NCBI RefSeq assembly: GCF_014195585.1
Contig: NZ_JACICA010000002.1
Coordinates: forward strand, 248,001-312,000
Direction of reading: 5' to 3'
DNA length: 64,000 nt
Source: Alloprevotella rava
GTDB lineage: Bacteria > Bacteroidota > Bacteroidia > Bacteroidales > Bacteroidaceae
The translations under genes were made by a program, and so were the position numbers. Each line of letters opens with the position of its first letter. The first letter of the stretch is position 1. Below, one piece after another: positions 17,516-26,396 of the stretch. Under the pieces are notes generated by a model that was given only the letters and a program-made list of their open reading frames with translations, was not told the origin of the DNA and searched no databases.

Positions 17516-18607
17516 TCACTCTTTTATCTCTCCCCTGAAGAAACGTGTGAGCAGTTGGGCGGTGGTGACCGACAGATTCTTCTTTGTCACTTCTGCCCTA
17601 AGTCGTTCTTCCACGGGAATCCCTGCGGGATGAATGCAGAGAGCTTCTCGAAAACCCGCCTTCAGCAATTCTTCACGATTGGAAACCTTACCGGCGAGCA
17701 AGCAACAAGGCACATGTGCTTTCTGTGTTCGTTGAAGCACGTGCCAAGGTAGCTTCCCCATGAGCGTTTGTTTATCAGCAGAACCTTCGCCCGTGATGAC
17801 CAGTGCAGCATCCCGCAAGCGGGCGTCGAAGTCAAGCGCATCGAGCAACAGCTCTGCTCCCGACTGCATCTGCGCGCCGAAGAATTGCAAAAAGGCATAC
17901 CCCAATCCGCCAGCAGCTCCCGCACCGGGCAGCATCGAGCAATCGTGCCCCATCCTGCGGGCGGCATGCTGCGCCAAGCGTTGCATGCGTGCATCGAGGC
18001 GCACCACTTCGGCAGGCGTAGCTCCCTTCTGTGGCGCAAAAACTGCTGCAGCTCCTTGCGGTCCATAAAGGGGATTGCGCACATCACTGGCCAAGATCCA
18101 ACTACATTCATTGCGCCAACGGGGGAGATAAGTGTCGAAAAAAGCGGCTGGTCCGGCATGGACATAGAGAGCCTTGAGCATACCAAAACCTCCATCGGTC
18201 GTAGCTGTACCTCCTAAGCCGATAATGAAACGACGAGTACCGCGCTCAAAGGCATGGATGAGCAACTCGCCCACTCCATACGATGTACCGCCCACTGCAT
18301 CGCGCTCGTTGCTCTCCAGCAGCGACAGTCCGCAAGCTTGGGCCGTTTCGATGATGGCCATATCGCCCACCAAACCATAATCGGCTCGAATGGGGCGCAT
18401 GAGTGCATCGTGGCAGTTGCAGCTCACTCTCTCCGTACGATAGGCTTGGCAGAATGCGCTGAGCATACCGTCGCCGCCATCGCTCACATTGAGCACTTCT
18501 ACCGTTTCATTTTCTGCTCCCTCAGCCGCTGCCTGCCCCGCTTCAACGGAAGAGAGACAACCTTTGAACGAGTCAAGGGCGAAGATAATTTTATGGGCTG
18601 TAGTCAT
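17516..18607 (-). CDS. Glycerate 2-kinase (GarK/GlxK type)
   Basis: Cytoplasmic kinase phosphorylating D-glycerate to 2-phosphoglycerate. The 363 residues begin at the ATG at 18607 (MTTAHKIIFALDSFKGCLSS); the longer open frame upstream crosses the waaA terminator. Family motifs are DSFKG at the N-terminus, the glycine-rich GLGGTATTDGGFGMLKAL, a GAAGGLGYAFLQFFGA segment and ITGEGSADKQTLMGKLP. No other glyoxylate or glycerate gene is nearby, so the source of glycerate (serine or glucarate breakdown) is unknown. It follows waaA after a strong hairpin, so it is probably transcribed separately. Confidence 0.93.
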   Translation of the reverse strand: MTTAHKIIFALDSFKGCLSSVEAGQAAAEGAENETVEVLNVSDGGDGMLSAFCQAYRTERVSCNCHDALMRPIRADYGLVGDMAIIETAQACGLSLLESNERDAVGGTSYGVGELLIHAFERGTRRFIIGLGGTATTDGGFGMLKALYVHAGPAAFFDTYLPRWRNECSWILASDVRNPLYGPQGAAAVFAPQKGATPAEVVRLDARMQRLAQHAARRMGHDCSMLPGAGAAGGLGYAFLQFFGAQMQSGAELLLDALDFDARLRDAALVITGEGSADKQTLMGKLPWHVLQRTQKAHVPCCLLAGKVSNREELLKAGFREALCIHPAGIPVEERLRAEVTKKNLSVTTAQLLTRFFRGEIKE

Positions 18608-18632
18608 ACTATATAAAAGGAGTAAAAACAAA

Positions 18633-18684
18633 AGCTGCAAGGCGTAGACATCTGTGGGGTATGGGTGTCGGCGACCTTGCAGCT
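18633..18684 (-). terminator. Terminator after waaA
   Basis: Stem aagctgcaaggt (minus strand) with its near complement, followed by tttgtttttac. It lies about 35 nt beyond the waaA stop. Confidence 0.75.
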
Positions 18685-18716
18685 TGTAGGGGTTTGAAAA
18701 GAAAGAAGGAAGAGCG

Positions 18717-19994
18717 TTATTCCAGCGTTGCCTGATAGATAATATCGGCAGCTTGCGCGTTCTCCTTGATATAGTCGTGAGCGGCATCGCCCGCTTTCTT
18801 CAGCAGAATAGGCGAAGAGAGGTACACATCTAAAGCCTCATCGAGGTCCTCTTGATCGTGGATTTCTATGCAGCCACCGTTCTTCAACAAGTCTTGCGCT
18901 TCCTTGAATTTCTTATTGTTAGGGCCAATGAGAACAGGGACGCCGTAGACCGCCGCCTCCGGAACGTTGTGGATGCCTACACCAAAGCCACCTCCAACGT
19001 ATGCCACCGTGGCATAGCGGTAGATGCTCGCCAATAGGCGGTAGCAATCGATGATGAGGCAGTCAGCATCTTTCACTCGCTCCGTATCTGTCTGCGTATA
19101 GCGGGCATAGGGGCGTTTGAGTTTGCTGATAATGTCTTGAATATGTTCCTCACTGACCACATGAGGAGCCAGCACGAGTTTCAGATTTGAGTGTTCGTTG
19201 AAGTACTTGATAAGGAGGTCCTCATCGGGCTCCCAACTGCTACCAGCTATGAGCACTGGATTGTTCAGCACATCGGGCAACTGTGATTCTTCGAGGCGTT
19301 TGGTCTCATTGATTTCGGCTTTCGTGCGCCCCACAAAAGCTTCCACGATGGGCAGGGGCTTTGCGCCTTCCTTGATGTCTCTCACGCGTGCAAAGCGGGT
19401 ATCGCCCGCCACGGTCACCTTATTGATGCCAAACTTATTGAGCAGGATTTCCGAATCGCGGTTTTGAACAAAGAAATGGCTGATGCGGCGCAAACAATGA
19501 CCGTAGCCACGCCCATACCAGCGGAAGAAGATCTGATTGGGACGGAATATACTGGAGACGCTATAAACAGGGATGTGGTGATGAACCAGAACTTCTATAT
19601 AGTTGCGCCAAAACTCGTATTTAATGAAGAAAGCCTTTTCGGGGCGGGCAGCACGAATGAAGCGGCGCGCATTCAAAGGCGTATCGAACGGAAGATAACA
19701 CACCACGTCGGCATAAGGGTAGTCCTTGCGCACTTCATAGCCCGAGGGAGAGAAGAAAGTAAGCAAAATTTTCTTCTCTGGGTGCTCTCGTTTGAGACGT
19801 TCCATGAGCGGACGACCTTGTTCAAACTCGCCGAGCGATGCAGCATGAAACCAAACGTAAGAATCCTGTCCAATTTTCTCTTCGAGTATTTTCCAAGTGT
19901 TTTTCTGGCCTCTCACCAAGGTTTGCGCCTTCGTATTGAATAGCGCAAAGATTTTGGCGCAGATGGCATATAGATAAATGGCAAATGTGTACAT
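18717..19994 (-). CDS. waaA: 3-deoxy-D-manno-octulosonic acid (Kdo) transferase
   Basis: Inner-membrane-associated GT30 glycosyltransferase that adds Kdo to lipid A precursor. The 425 residues have an N-terminal hydrophobic anchor, the donor-domain motif FHAASLGEFEQGRPL with the proposed catalytic base Glu56, and a C-terminal Rossmann half with AYVGGGFGVGIHNVPEAA, the CMP-Kdo binding segment. Length is standard. It lies downstream of gltX with a 172-bp gap that contains a large hairpin. Confidence 0.95.
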   Translation of the reverse strand: MYTFAIYLYAICAKIFALFNTKAQTLVRGQKNTWKILEEKIGQDSYVWFHAASLGEFEQGRPLMERLKREHPEKKILLTFFSPSGYEVRKDYPYADVVCYLPFDTPLNARRFIRAARPEKAFFIKYEFWRNYIEVLVHHHIPVYSVSSIFRPNQIFFRWYGRGYGHCLRRISHFFVQNRDSEILLNKFGINKVTVAGDTRFARVRDIKEGAKPLPIVEAFVGRTKAEINETKRLEESQLPDVLNNPVLIAGSSWEPDEDLLIKYFNEHSNLKLVLAPHVVSEEHIQDIISKLKRPYARYTQTDTERVKDADCLIIDCYRLLASIYRYATVAYVGGGFGVGIHNVPEAAVYGVPVLIGPNNKKFKEAQDLLKNGGCIEIHDQEDLDEALDVYLSSPILLKKAGDAAHDYIKENAQAADIIYQATLE

Positions 19995-20019
19995 ACGGAG
20001 TAAATAATATAAATGATAT

Positions 20020-20158
20020 AGTCTTCTCCACCTGCCCGATACGGGACGAACGATGGGACACCGCGATGGGCGGAAACCTGATTTCTCTCTCCCGCTGGCG
20101 GGTCTCTCTGCGGCTGTGGTTTCAACCGCTTCTCCCGATAGTGGAGATGGAGAAGACT
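20020..20158 (-). other. Large imperfect stem-loop between gltX and waaA
   Basis: An 11-bp perfect outer stem (agtcttctcca at 20020-20030 with its complement at 20148-20158) encloses smaller hairpins such as CCCGCTGGCGGG and CCCGATACGGG. It begins 8 nt after the gltX stop. It may be a terminator or processing structure, or a mobile hairpin. Confidence 0.5.
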
Positions 20159-20166
20159 CTTATTGT

Positions 20167-21684
20167 TTACTTCAACACCTCTATGGCGCGACGCATTCGC
20201 GCAAGGGTTTCATCCTTTCCGAGGAAGGTGCTGATTTCGTACATATGCGGACCTTTTCCTTCACCAACGAGCGTCAAGCGCCAAGCGTTCATGATGTTGC
20301 CCATCTTATAATCGTTCGCCGTTATCCAAGCGTTGACGGCTGTTTCCTGCGTTTCTTGTGAGAAATCGGGCAACTGTTCGAGCAAATCGGCCAATTCTGT
20401 CATACATTTTGCCGAATCTTCTTTCCAGCGTTTCTTCACCGTTTTCTCGTCATATTCGGTTGGAGCAACGAAGAAGAAGCGGCAGAGTGGCCACAGTTCC
20501 TTGATGAAGTGGACTTTCTCTTTCATCACATCGACCACCTTTGCTACGCGCTCCATCGGGGCTTCGATGCCGTTCTCGCGAAGTATCTTGTCGAAGCTCG
20601 GAGCCAACTTATCGCTCGACGTGCTAAGGAGGTATTCGTGGTTGAACCATTGTCCTTTCACATAGTCGAAGCGGGCGCCGGATTTGGAGCACTTCGTGAT
20701 GTCGAACTGCTGTATGAGGTCGTCCATAGAAAGGATTTCCTGATCGGTGCCAGGATTCCACCCTAAGAGCGCCAAGAAATTGATGACAGCCTCAGGCAGA
20801 TAGCCACTCTCGCGATAACCGGAGCTGACTTCGCCCGTTTTGGGGTCGTGCCATTCTAAGGGGAATACGGGGAAACCCAGTTTGTCGCCATCGCGCTTAC
20901 TGAGCTTTCCGTTGCCCGTAGGTTTCAGCAGTAGCGGCAGATGGGCGAAACGCGGCATAGAGTCCTGCCAGCCGAAAGCTTCATAGAGCAAGACATGGAG
21001 CGGTGCACTCGGGAGCCACTCTTCGCCACGGATCACGTGGCTAATCTCCATGAGGTGGTCGTCCACGATATTGGCGAGGTGGTATGTAGGCAGTTCGTCA
21101 GCGCTTTTGTAAAGCACTTTATCGTCCAAGATACTGGAGTTGATTTTCACATCCCCGCGAATGAGGTCGTCAACGTGAACTTCCACGTTTGGCTCTATCT
21201 TGAAGCGCACGGTGTACTGCGCGCCGTCGGCGATGAGGCGTTCGGTTTCTTCCTGTCCCAGTGTGAGCGAATTGCGCATCTGCATACGCGTGGAGGCGTC
21301 ATACTGGAAGTTGCTGATTTCTTCGCGCTTCTTCTCGAGCTCTTCGGGCGTATCGAAGGCGATATAAGCCTTTCCTTCCGCCAGCAGTTGCTCCACATAT
21401 TTCTTATAAATGTCGCGACGCTCGCTCTGGCGATACGGCCCTTTATCTCCTCCGAAGCTAACGCCTTCATCAAAGTGGATGCCGAGCCATTTGAAGCTCT
21501 CGAGGATATAGTCCTCTGCTCCAGGAACAAAGCGGTTGGAGTCGGTGTCTTCTATGCGAAAAACGAGTTCTCCTCCGTTTTGGCGAGCGAACAAATAATT
21601 ATAAAGAGCGGTACGTACGCCGCCTATATGGAGAGGTCCGGTAGGACTGGGTGCAAAACGCACGCGGACTTTCTTTTCTACCAT
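20167..21684 (-). CDS. gltX: Glutamyl-tRNA synthetase
   Basis: Class I aminoacyl-tRNA synthetase charging tRNA-Glu in the cytoplasm. The 505 residues carry the HIGH-type motif in [11 protein letters not shown] (13-22) and the KMSKS-type motif KLSKRDG (260-266). The catalytic half is followed by an all-helical anticodon-binding region. A perfect promoter lies 30 nt upstream. In bacteria lacking GlnRS this enzyme may also charge tRNA-Gln for amidation, but nothing here decides that. waaA follows on the same strand. Confidence 0.97.
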   Translation of the reverse strand: MVEKKVRVRFAPSPTGPLHIGGVRTALYNYLFARQNGGELVFRIEDTDSNRFVPGAEDYILESFKWLGIHFDEGVSFGGDKGPYRQSERRDIYKKYVEQLLAEGKAYIAFDTPEELEKKREEISNFQYDASTRMQMRNSLTLGQEETERLIADGAQYTVRFKIEPNVEVHVDDLIRGDVKINSSILDDKVLYKSADELPTYHLANIVDDHLMEISHVIRGEEWLPSAPLHVLLYEAFGWQDSMPRFAHLPLLLKPTGNGKLSKRDGDKLGFPVFPLEWHDPKTGEVSSGYRESGYLPEAVINFLALLGWNPGTDQEILSMDDLIQQFDITKCSKSGARFDYVKGQWFNHEYLLSTSSDKLAPSFDKILRENGIEAPMERVAKVVDVMKEKVHFIKELWPLCRFFFVAPTEYDEKTVKKRWKEDSAKCMTELADLLEQLPDFSQETQETAVNAWITANDYKMGNIMNAWRLTLVGEGKGPHMYEISTFLGKDETLARMRRAIEVLK

Positions 21685-21713
21685 GTTTCTTTCAGTATTT
21701 TTATATTTACTTG

Positions 21714-21745
21714 CAAAAATACATATTTAGAATTAAGAAAACAAA
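21714..21745 (-). promoter_or_regulatory. gltX: Promoter of gltX
   Basis: Minus-strand TTTG (21745-21742), a 20-nt spacer and TATTTTTG (21721-21714), an exact match to the Bacteroidota consensus. Confidence 0.75.
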
Positions 21746-21842
21746 AGATGTGCTTCCTAATATGTCTTTTTGACACATAAGGGATATAAACGTGCTGTCA
21801 ATTTGCCCAAATATCCACATTGGAAAGTCTTCACAACTAATA

Positions 21843-21895
21843 AGTTCTTTTAAGAACTGTAAAAGTGAGTGAACACGGGCTTTTTCCTATCTTTG
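21843..21895 (+). promoter_or_regulatory. Promoter region of metal-associated gene with inverted repeat
   Basis: A TATCTTTG -7 box lies at 21888-21895, with no good -33 box. An inverted repeat AGTTCTT-TT-AAGAACT lies at 21843-21858, centred about 50 nt upstream of the likely start point. That placement suits an activator or regulator site. The binding protein is unknown. Confidence 0.5.
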
Positions 21896-21985
21896 TGCCG
21901 TTCTTTCTTATCTCAGTAGTAAGAAGAGGACTTTTTGAGAAGAAAATCAATAGAATAATCCATCATAAAAATAAAATTATCAAGT

Positions 21986-22633
21986 ATGAAAAAATTCCTT
22001 ACAGTGTTCCTCTGCATGCTTATGAGCATCAGTATGGCAACGGCTAAAACGCCGAAAAAGAAGCAGGTAGTTACCAAGACGTATGTCACTGACATTCGCT
22101 GCGAGAATTGCGTGAACAAAATCATGAAGAACATCGAGAAATTAGGTAAAGGTGTTCAAAACGTGAATGTGAATCTCGAAAAGAAAGAAGTGGATGTAAC
22201 TTACGATGCAAGTAAGACCAACGACGCTAACATTATCAAAGGCTTCTCCACAATCAAGGTGAATGCTTATCTGAAGGGTCAATGCGTTAAACTTGTTAAG
22301 TGTGAGAAGGATGTAGCTAAGAAGTGTGGCGATTGCAAGAAGAAAGCAGGCAAATGCGAAGAAGAAGCTGAACACTGCGATAAGGCTGAAGCTCAAAAGA
22401 CAGGACACTGCGACAAGCAGGCTGGCGCTTGCGACAAAAAAGCTGGTCATTGCGACAAAGCCGAAGCTAAGAAGTGTGACGGCAAAGGTGGCAACAGCGA
22501 ATGCAAAGACAAAGCTGGTCACTGCGACAAGCAGACTGGCAATTGTGACAAGAAAACTGGCCACTGCGACAAAAAGGCGGGCGAATGCGATAAGAAAGCT
22601 GGTCACTGCAAAAAAGCTGCAGCTAAGCAGTAA
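21986..22633 (+). CDS. Exported heavy-metal-associated domain protein with Cys/His/Lys heptad tail
   Basis: 215 residues. A signal peptide (1-20) is followed by an HMA-like domain (about 30-95) whose metal motif is IRCENC (Cys39 and Cys42), as in copper chaperones and periplasmic mercury-type binders. From residue 100 the chain holds 16 cysteines. From 142 on they recur mostly every seven residues in units such as AGHCDKK and TGNCDKK, with histidine before Cys in alternate units. The tail resembles a metallothionein in composition but not in known motifs. Location is periplasmic or outer surface. I infer binding of a soft metal (Cu, Zn, Cd or Hg) or a redox role. It is a single gene between its own promoter and a terminator. 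Confidence 0.85.
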   Translation: MKKFLTVFLCMLMSISMATAKTPKKKQVVTKTYVTDIRCENCVNKIMKNIEKLGKGVQNVNVNLEKKEVDVTYDASKTNDANIIKGFSTIKVNAYLKGQCVKLVKCEKDVAKKCGDCKKKAGKCEEEAEHCDKAEAQKTGHCDKQAGACDKKAGHCDKAEAKKCDGKGGNSECKDKAGHCDKQTGNCDKKTGHCDKKAGECDKKAGHCKKAAAKQ

Positions 22634-22716
22634 GTAGAAAGAAACAGAAAGAAAAGATGTGTTCTTTTTCTTCCCCATGGAAGAAGTGATTAGAAACATC
22701 TTGATGAAAAATTGAA

Positions 22717-22760
22717 AGCTCCCTCCATCTCTCACACAAGGGAAATGGAGGGAGCTTTTT
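22717..22760 (+). terminator. Terminator of the Cys-rich gene; GC-hairpin module
   Basis: agctccctccat pairs with atggagggagct, followed by a T run (cttttt). Its sequence is the same family as the GC-rich module of the composite elements. Confidence 0.8.
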
Positions 22761-22987
22761 ATGTAATTCTCGAATAAGTCCTATGAATTGGATCAGAAAT
22801 AAAATGTGCTGAAAATTTAACAGAATCTATTTCTCTTAAATCTTGAGAAAATTTCCAATCTGCGCCATCTGCGGAATTTTGCGAGCCATTTTTGCTTCCT
22901 TGGAAGGGAAAAGTCGTGCGAAATCCTGCAAGTGGCGCAGATTTTATAAGGAAGCCTCTCCTTTTCGGCCGTTTTTGGCGAAAACCA

Positions 22988-23079
22988 TCCTTATCCTCTC
23001 CGTCAGTTTCCTTATTGTGTCAGCTGGCTTCCTTATTCTGTCGGCCGACAGCCTTATTGTGCCGGCGGATGCAATAAGG
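22988..23079. repeat. 21-bp-period array, locus 4
   Basis: Four units in CCTTATT orientation and one in AATAAGG orientation, with cores GTCAGCTGG, GTCGGCCGAC and GCCGGCGG. The reverse of locus 2. Confidence 0.85.
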
Positions 23080-23229
23080 AAATCGGCGCACAGAAAGGTT
23101 GCTTTCTTCGCTCTCTCCCTTTCGTGCTCGATTTTGAGGCGTTTGTGGAAGGGGAAAAGTAGGAAATCTGTTGATAATTTTAGCCCACGAAGGAGCACGA
23201 AAGGGGCGAAGGAGCACGAATCAGTATTG

Positions 23230-23286
23230 GTTCTTGGACAGATCGGACTGGTCTGACCCGTCCGACTTGTCCGACCCGTCCGAGAG
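23230..23286. repeat. 10-bp-period TCCGAC array
   Basis: Units TTGGACAGA, TCGGACTGG, TCTGACCCG, TCCGACTTG, TCCGACCCG, then TCCGAG, at 10-bp spacing. It folds back on itself because the orientation inverts near the middle. Confidence 0.75.
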
Positions 23287-23458
23287 CCAAAGCCGAGCAC
23301 TCCCCCCCTTATGGGGGAGATGGAGGGAGCTCTTCCCCTGACCTGCTTGTGCTTCTCAACAACTGCCAAGAACTGCCGAAACATAAATTTATCCTTTCTG
23401 GCGGACCTTTTTCTTAAAAACTATGTAAATTCGCAGCAAGAATCAATTTGTCAGCAAG

Positions 23459-24724
23459 ATGAAAGTACTATTGGTGAACACCTCGGAGCAGACAGGCGGC
23501 GCGGCCATCGCAGCGTCTCGCTTGATGCACGCCCTAAATAACCACAACGTGCAGACACATATGCTCGTGCGCGACAAGCAAACGGACAATCCGAACGTTA
23601 TCAAGGCTCGGAATCCGCTGATGCGGGCTAAGTTTGTGGCCGAACGGGCTGAGATATTCGCCATCAACCGCTCACGCGAGAACCTCTGGGCTATCGATGC
23701 GGGCACACATGGTATGGACATCACTAAGTTGCGCGAATTTGAAGAAGCAGACCTCGTTCATCTCCATTGGATAAACCAAGGGATGCTTTCCTTGGGCGAT
23801 TTGGCAAAAATCCTCAAGACGGGGAAACCCGTGGTATGGACAATGCACGATATGTGGCCCATCACAGGCATTTGCCACCATGCCAAAGAGTGTGAAAACT
23901 GGCTGTCGCACTGTCACGACTGCCGACTGCTGATGCGCCCTAATGAGCGCGACCTTTCCTACCGCGTGTTTGAAAACAAAATCAACACTTACGCGCAGGG
24001 GAAAATACATTTTGTGGCGTGCAGCGAATGGCTCTGCAAACTGGCTTATCAAGCTCCGCTGACGAAGGGTCACGAGGTTGTGAGCATACCAAACGCCATC
24101 GACACCAACTTCTACGTGCCAGGCGACAAGCAGGCGGCGCGCGAACGCCTCGGATTGCCGCGCAACAAACGCTTGCTGCTCTTCGTGGCGCTCAAAGCTA
24201 CGGATAAGAACAAAGGCATCGACTATCTCATCAAAGCCACCCACATCATCGCCGAACGATACCCGGAATGGATCAGTCAGCTGGGAGTGATTCCCGTGGG
24301 CCTTGAAGCCGACACGCTGAAAGACGCGTTTGCTTGCTCCTGCTTCCCGCAGGAATATGTGAAAGACGCAGCGCGCATGCGCGACCTCTACCAGGCGGCC
24401 GACCTTCTTGTGATGCCCACGCTGATGGACAACCTGCCCAACACCATTGTGGAAGCGCAGGCTTGCGCCTTGCCGTGTGTGGGTTTCAACATTGGCGGCT
24501 TACCTCAGATGATTAAAGACGGCCTTAATGGCTACTTGGCGCGCTACAAAGATGCAGACCACTTCGCAGAGCTTACTCTTGGTACGCTCATCGACGAACA
24601 TTACCAGAAGTTCTGCCTACGCGCGCACCAAATGGCCGAGAGTACATACAGCGAGCAGGCTGTGGCCGAGAAACACATACAGTTGTATGAATCGGCATTG
24701 GCTTCCAGCGCGGTCGCTATATAA
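23459..24724 (+). CDS. GT4-type glycosyltransferase
   Basis: Cytoplasmic GT-B fold sugar transferase of 421 residues. The N-terminus has the glycine-rich acceptor-side loop (SEQTGGAAIAASRLMHAL), and the C-terminal half has the donor-binding segment PTLMDNLPNTIVEAQACALP, a variant of the GT4 EX7E motif in which the first acidic residue is Asp. A Cys/His-rich stretch (CHHAKECENWLSHCHDC, about 142-158) between the halves is unusual and looks like a possible metal site. Homologues act in surface polysaccharide or LPS assembly. A GT2 gene follows after 131 bp, so the two likely work on the same glycan. Confidence 0.9.
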   Translation: MKVLLVNTSEQTGGAAIAASRLMHALNNHNVQTHMLVRDKQTDNPNVIKARNPLMRAKFVAERAEIFAINRSRENLWAIDAGTHGMDITKLREFEEADLVHLHWINQGMLSLGDLAKILKTGKPVVWTMHDMWPITGICHHAKECENWLSHCHDCRLLMRPNERDLSYRVFENKINTYAQGKIHFVACSEWLCKLAYQAPLTKGHEVVSIPNAIDTNFYVPGDKQAARERLGLPRNKRLLLFVALKATDKNKGIDYLIKATHIIAERYPEWISQLGVIPVGLEADTLKDAFACSCFPQEYVKDAARMRDLYQAADLLVMPTLMDNLPNTIVEAQACALPCVGFNIGGLPQMIKDGLNGYLARYKDADHFAELTLGTLIDEHYQKFCLRAHQMAESTYSEQAVAEKHIQLYESALASSAVAI

Positions 24725-24855
24725 TAAGACACAACGCGGCGCAGAGGCCGTGGGAGGACTCCTCCATATTTCTTAATCAAAAAACATAGCATCGTTAGCC
24801 CATTGGCTTTTTATCCGAAACGTTAGAAGCAGAAAAGGGCTACTCATTTATATAT

Positions 24856-25641
24856 ATGGCTCGACAACCCCTAAAGATAACGGTCATTACAGTGACTTAC
24901 AACGCTGGCGCACTTGTAGATAGAACGTTTAACAGCGTAGAGGAACAGGACTATCCTTATGTGGAACACCTCGTTATTGATGGTAATTCCACGGACGATA
25001 CGTTGGAGAAATTCCATCACTATATGGAGCGTAACTCCAATGCGGCCGTGCGCCACGAACTCAACTGCCTCAGCGAGAACGACTACGGAATTTACGACGC
25101 CATGAATAAGGGGCTGGCATTAGCTACAGGTCGCTACATCGTTTTCCTAAATGCCGGCGATAAGTTTCATGCAAAAGATACGCTCTCTTGTATTGCCCGC
25201 GCCATACAAGATGAACAAAAGCAACCGGCCGTGGTTTATGGCGACACGCACATTGTGGACAGCTTCGGCAATCTTCTACACCGCCGCCGACTCACGCCGC
25301 CAGAAAATCTGTCGTGGAAAGATTTCAACAACGGAATGCTGGTGTGTCATCAGAGTTTCTATGCCCGCGCCGACTTGGCTAAGGAGCTGCGCTACAATCT
25401 GAAGTACAGATTTTCGGCCGACTTCGATTGGACCATCCGCATCATGCGCGAAGCGGAGCGCCGCAAGCTCACGCTGCTCAATTCCCACCTCATACTGACC
25501 GACTACCTAAGCGAAGGCATGACCACGCGCAACCGCCGCCGCAGCCTCTTTGAGCGTTTCCGCATCATGACCCGCTACTACGGCCTGGGCACTACCGTAG
25601 CCAAGCATCTGTGGTTTGTTATTCGCGCCTTGATTCACTAA
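24856..25641 (+). CDS. GT2-family glycosyltransferase
   Basis: 261 residues with the GT-A nucleotide-binding start (ITVITVTYNAGALVDRT), the DGNSTDDT segment, a metal/sugar-binding region around NAGDKFHAKDT, and FSADFDWTIRIMREA near the end. It is typical of WcaA-like transferases acting on surface polysaccharides; donor and acceptor are unknown. It follows a GT4 gene on the same strand, and its stop codon overlaps the recX start (TAATG at 25639-25643), indicating translational coupling. Confidence 0.92.
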   Translation: MARQPLKITVITVTYNAGALVDRTFNSVEEQDYPYVEHLVIDGNSTDDTLEKFHHYMERNSNAAVRHELNCLSENDYGIYDAMNKGLALATGRYIVFLNAGDKFHAKDTLSCIARAIQDEQKQPAVVYGDTHIVDSFGNLLHRRRLTPPENLSWKDFNNGMLVCHQSFYARADLAKELRYNLKYRFSADFDWTIRIMREAERRKLTLLNSHLILTDYLSEGMTTRNRRRSLFERFRIMTRYYGLGTTVAKHLWFVIRALIH

Positions 25642-26108
25642 TGATGCGTATGAAACCTTTCACCAAAGAAGAGGCCTACAACTGGGCAGCAACGCGCTGT
25701 GCGCTGAAAGAATACTGCCGTATGGAACTGGCGCAGAAGTTTATGCAGCGCGGACTTTCGCGCCCCGACTGCGAGGATGTCCTTGAGCAACTGGAGCAAG
25801 AAGGCTTTGTGGACGAAGCTCGCTATGCCTGCGCCTTTGTTCACGATAAGACGCTCTACGACCATTGGGGACGTATGAAAACGCGGCAGGCTTTGGTGGT
25901 GAAAAATATCAGCAACGAGCATATCGAACAAGCCTTGGCCACAATCGACGAAGAGGAGTACCGACAGATACTCCGCAAACTCCTACTGACAAAAACGCCC
26001 ACCATCAAAGCCGCAACCGACTACGAATGCGCACAAAAGCTCCTCCGCTTCGCAGCAGGGAGAGGTTTTGAGGCCGATTTAGTGTTTCGCGTGATGGGAG
26101 AAGACTAA
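25641..26108 (+). CDS. recX: Regulatory protein RecX
   Basis: 155-residue RecX-family protein, which binds RecA filaments and limits recombinase activity. It is all-helical with the three-helix repeats of the family: KFMQRGLSRPDCEDVLEQLEQ, then GFVDEARYACAFVHDKT (the D-x-x-Y-A-x-x-F signature), and later repeats around ISNEHIEQALATI. The ATG at 25641 overlaps the stop of the GT2 gene by one base; two further in-frame ATGs lie within the next ten bases. recA is not in this window. Confidence 0.88.
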   Translation: MMRMKPFTKEEAYNWAATRCALKEYCRMELAQKFMQRGLSRPDCEDVLEQLEQEGFVDEARYACAFVHDKTLYDHWGRMKTRQALVVKNISNEHIEQALATIDEEEYRQILRKLLLTKTPTIKAATDYECAQKLLRFAAGRGFEADLVFRVMGED

Positions 26109-26396
26109 CGAAAAACACAAGCCGCAGAGGCATCGGCCATTCTATTCCCTACCGCCGCCCCATAATGCTATCATGCAAGCACATCTAAGAAAAAGAGCCA
26201 CGAATATGCTTTCTTTCTACAGCTGCAAAGAGAAATAGAAAAATTATCCACCAATAATCTTTCTCATCTCTATATAGTTACAAAACTTTTCTATAAATTT
26301 GCGCGGTCGGAAAGACAAATGCCTTTCACGGCATTATTGGCGGGCACAGTCCGCTTTCATTGAGTGTCAACAATATTACCAAACCAATCCGAAGCT

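Larger units (their letters stand above)
22842..23331 (+). repeat. Composite intergenic element type A, copy 2
   Basis: Inverted counterpart of 7628-8118, very similar along nearly the whole 490 bp. Order: segment with ctgcgccatctgcgg and gcaagtggcgcag, 21-bp array (22988-23079), spacer with agcccacgaaggagcacgaa, decamer array (23230-23286) and GC-rich hairpin (23292-23331). Open frames across it are not believable genes. Confidence 0.88.

Noticed and set aside
22142-22735. 197-codon minus-strand frame with repeated hydrophobic heptads (LVAVTSF type)
   Set aside because: It is the complement of the Cys/Lys heptad coding repeat; the plus frame has a signal peptide, HMA domain, promoter and terminator.
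22843-23256. 137-codon open frame rich in LIVSAG/LILSAD segments
   Set aside because: It is produced by the 21-bp repeat (seven codons) staying open in one frame; similar frames appear at every array with unrelated flanks and both strands, so it is not a gene.
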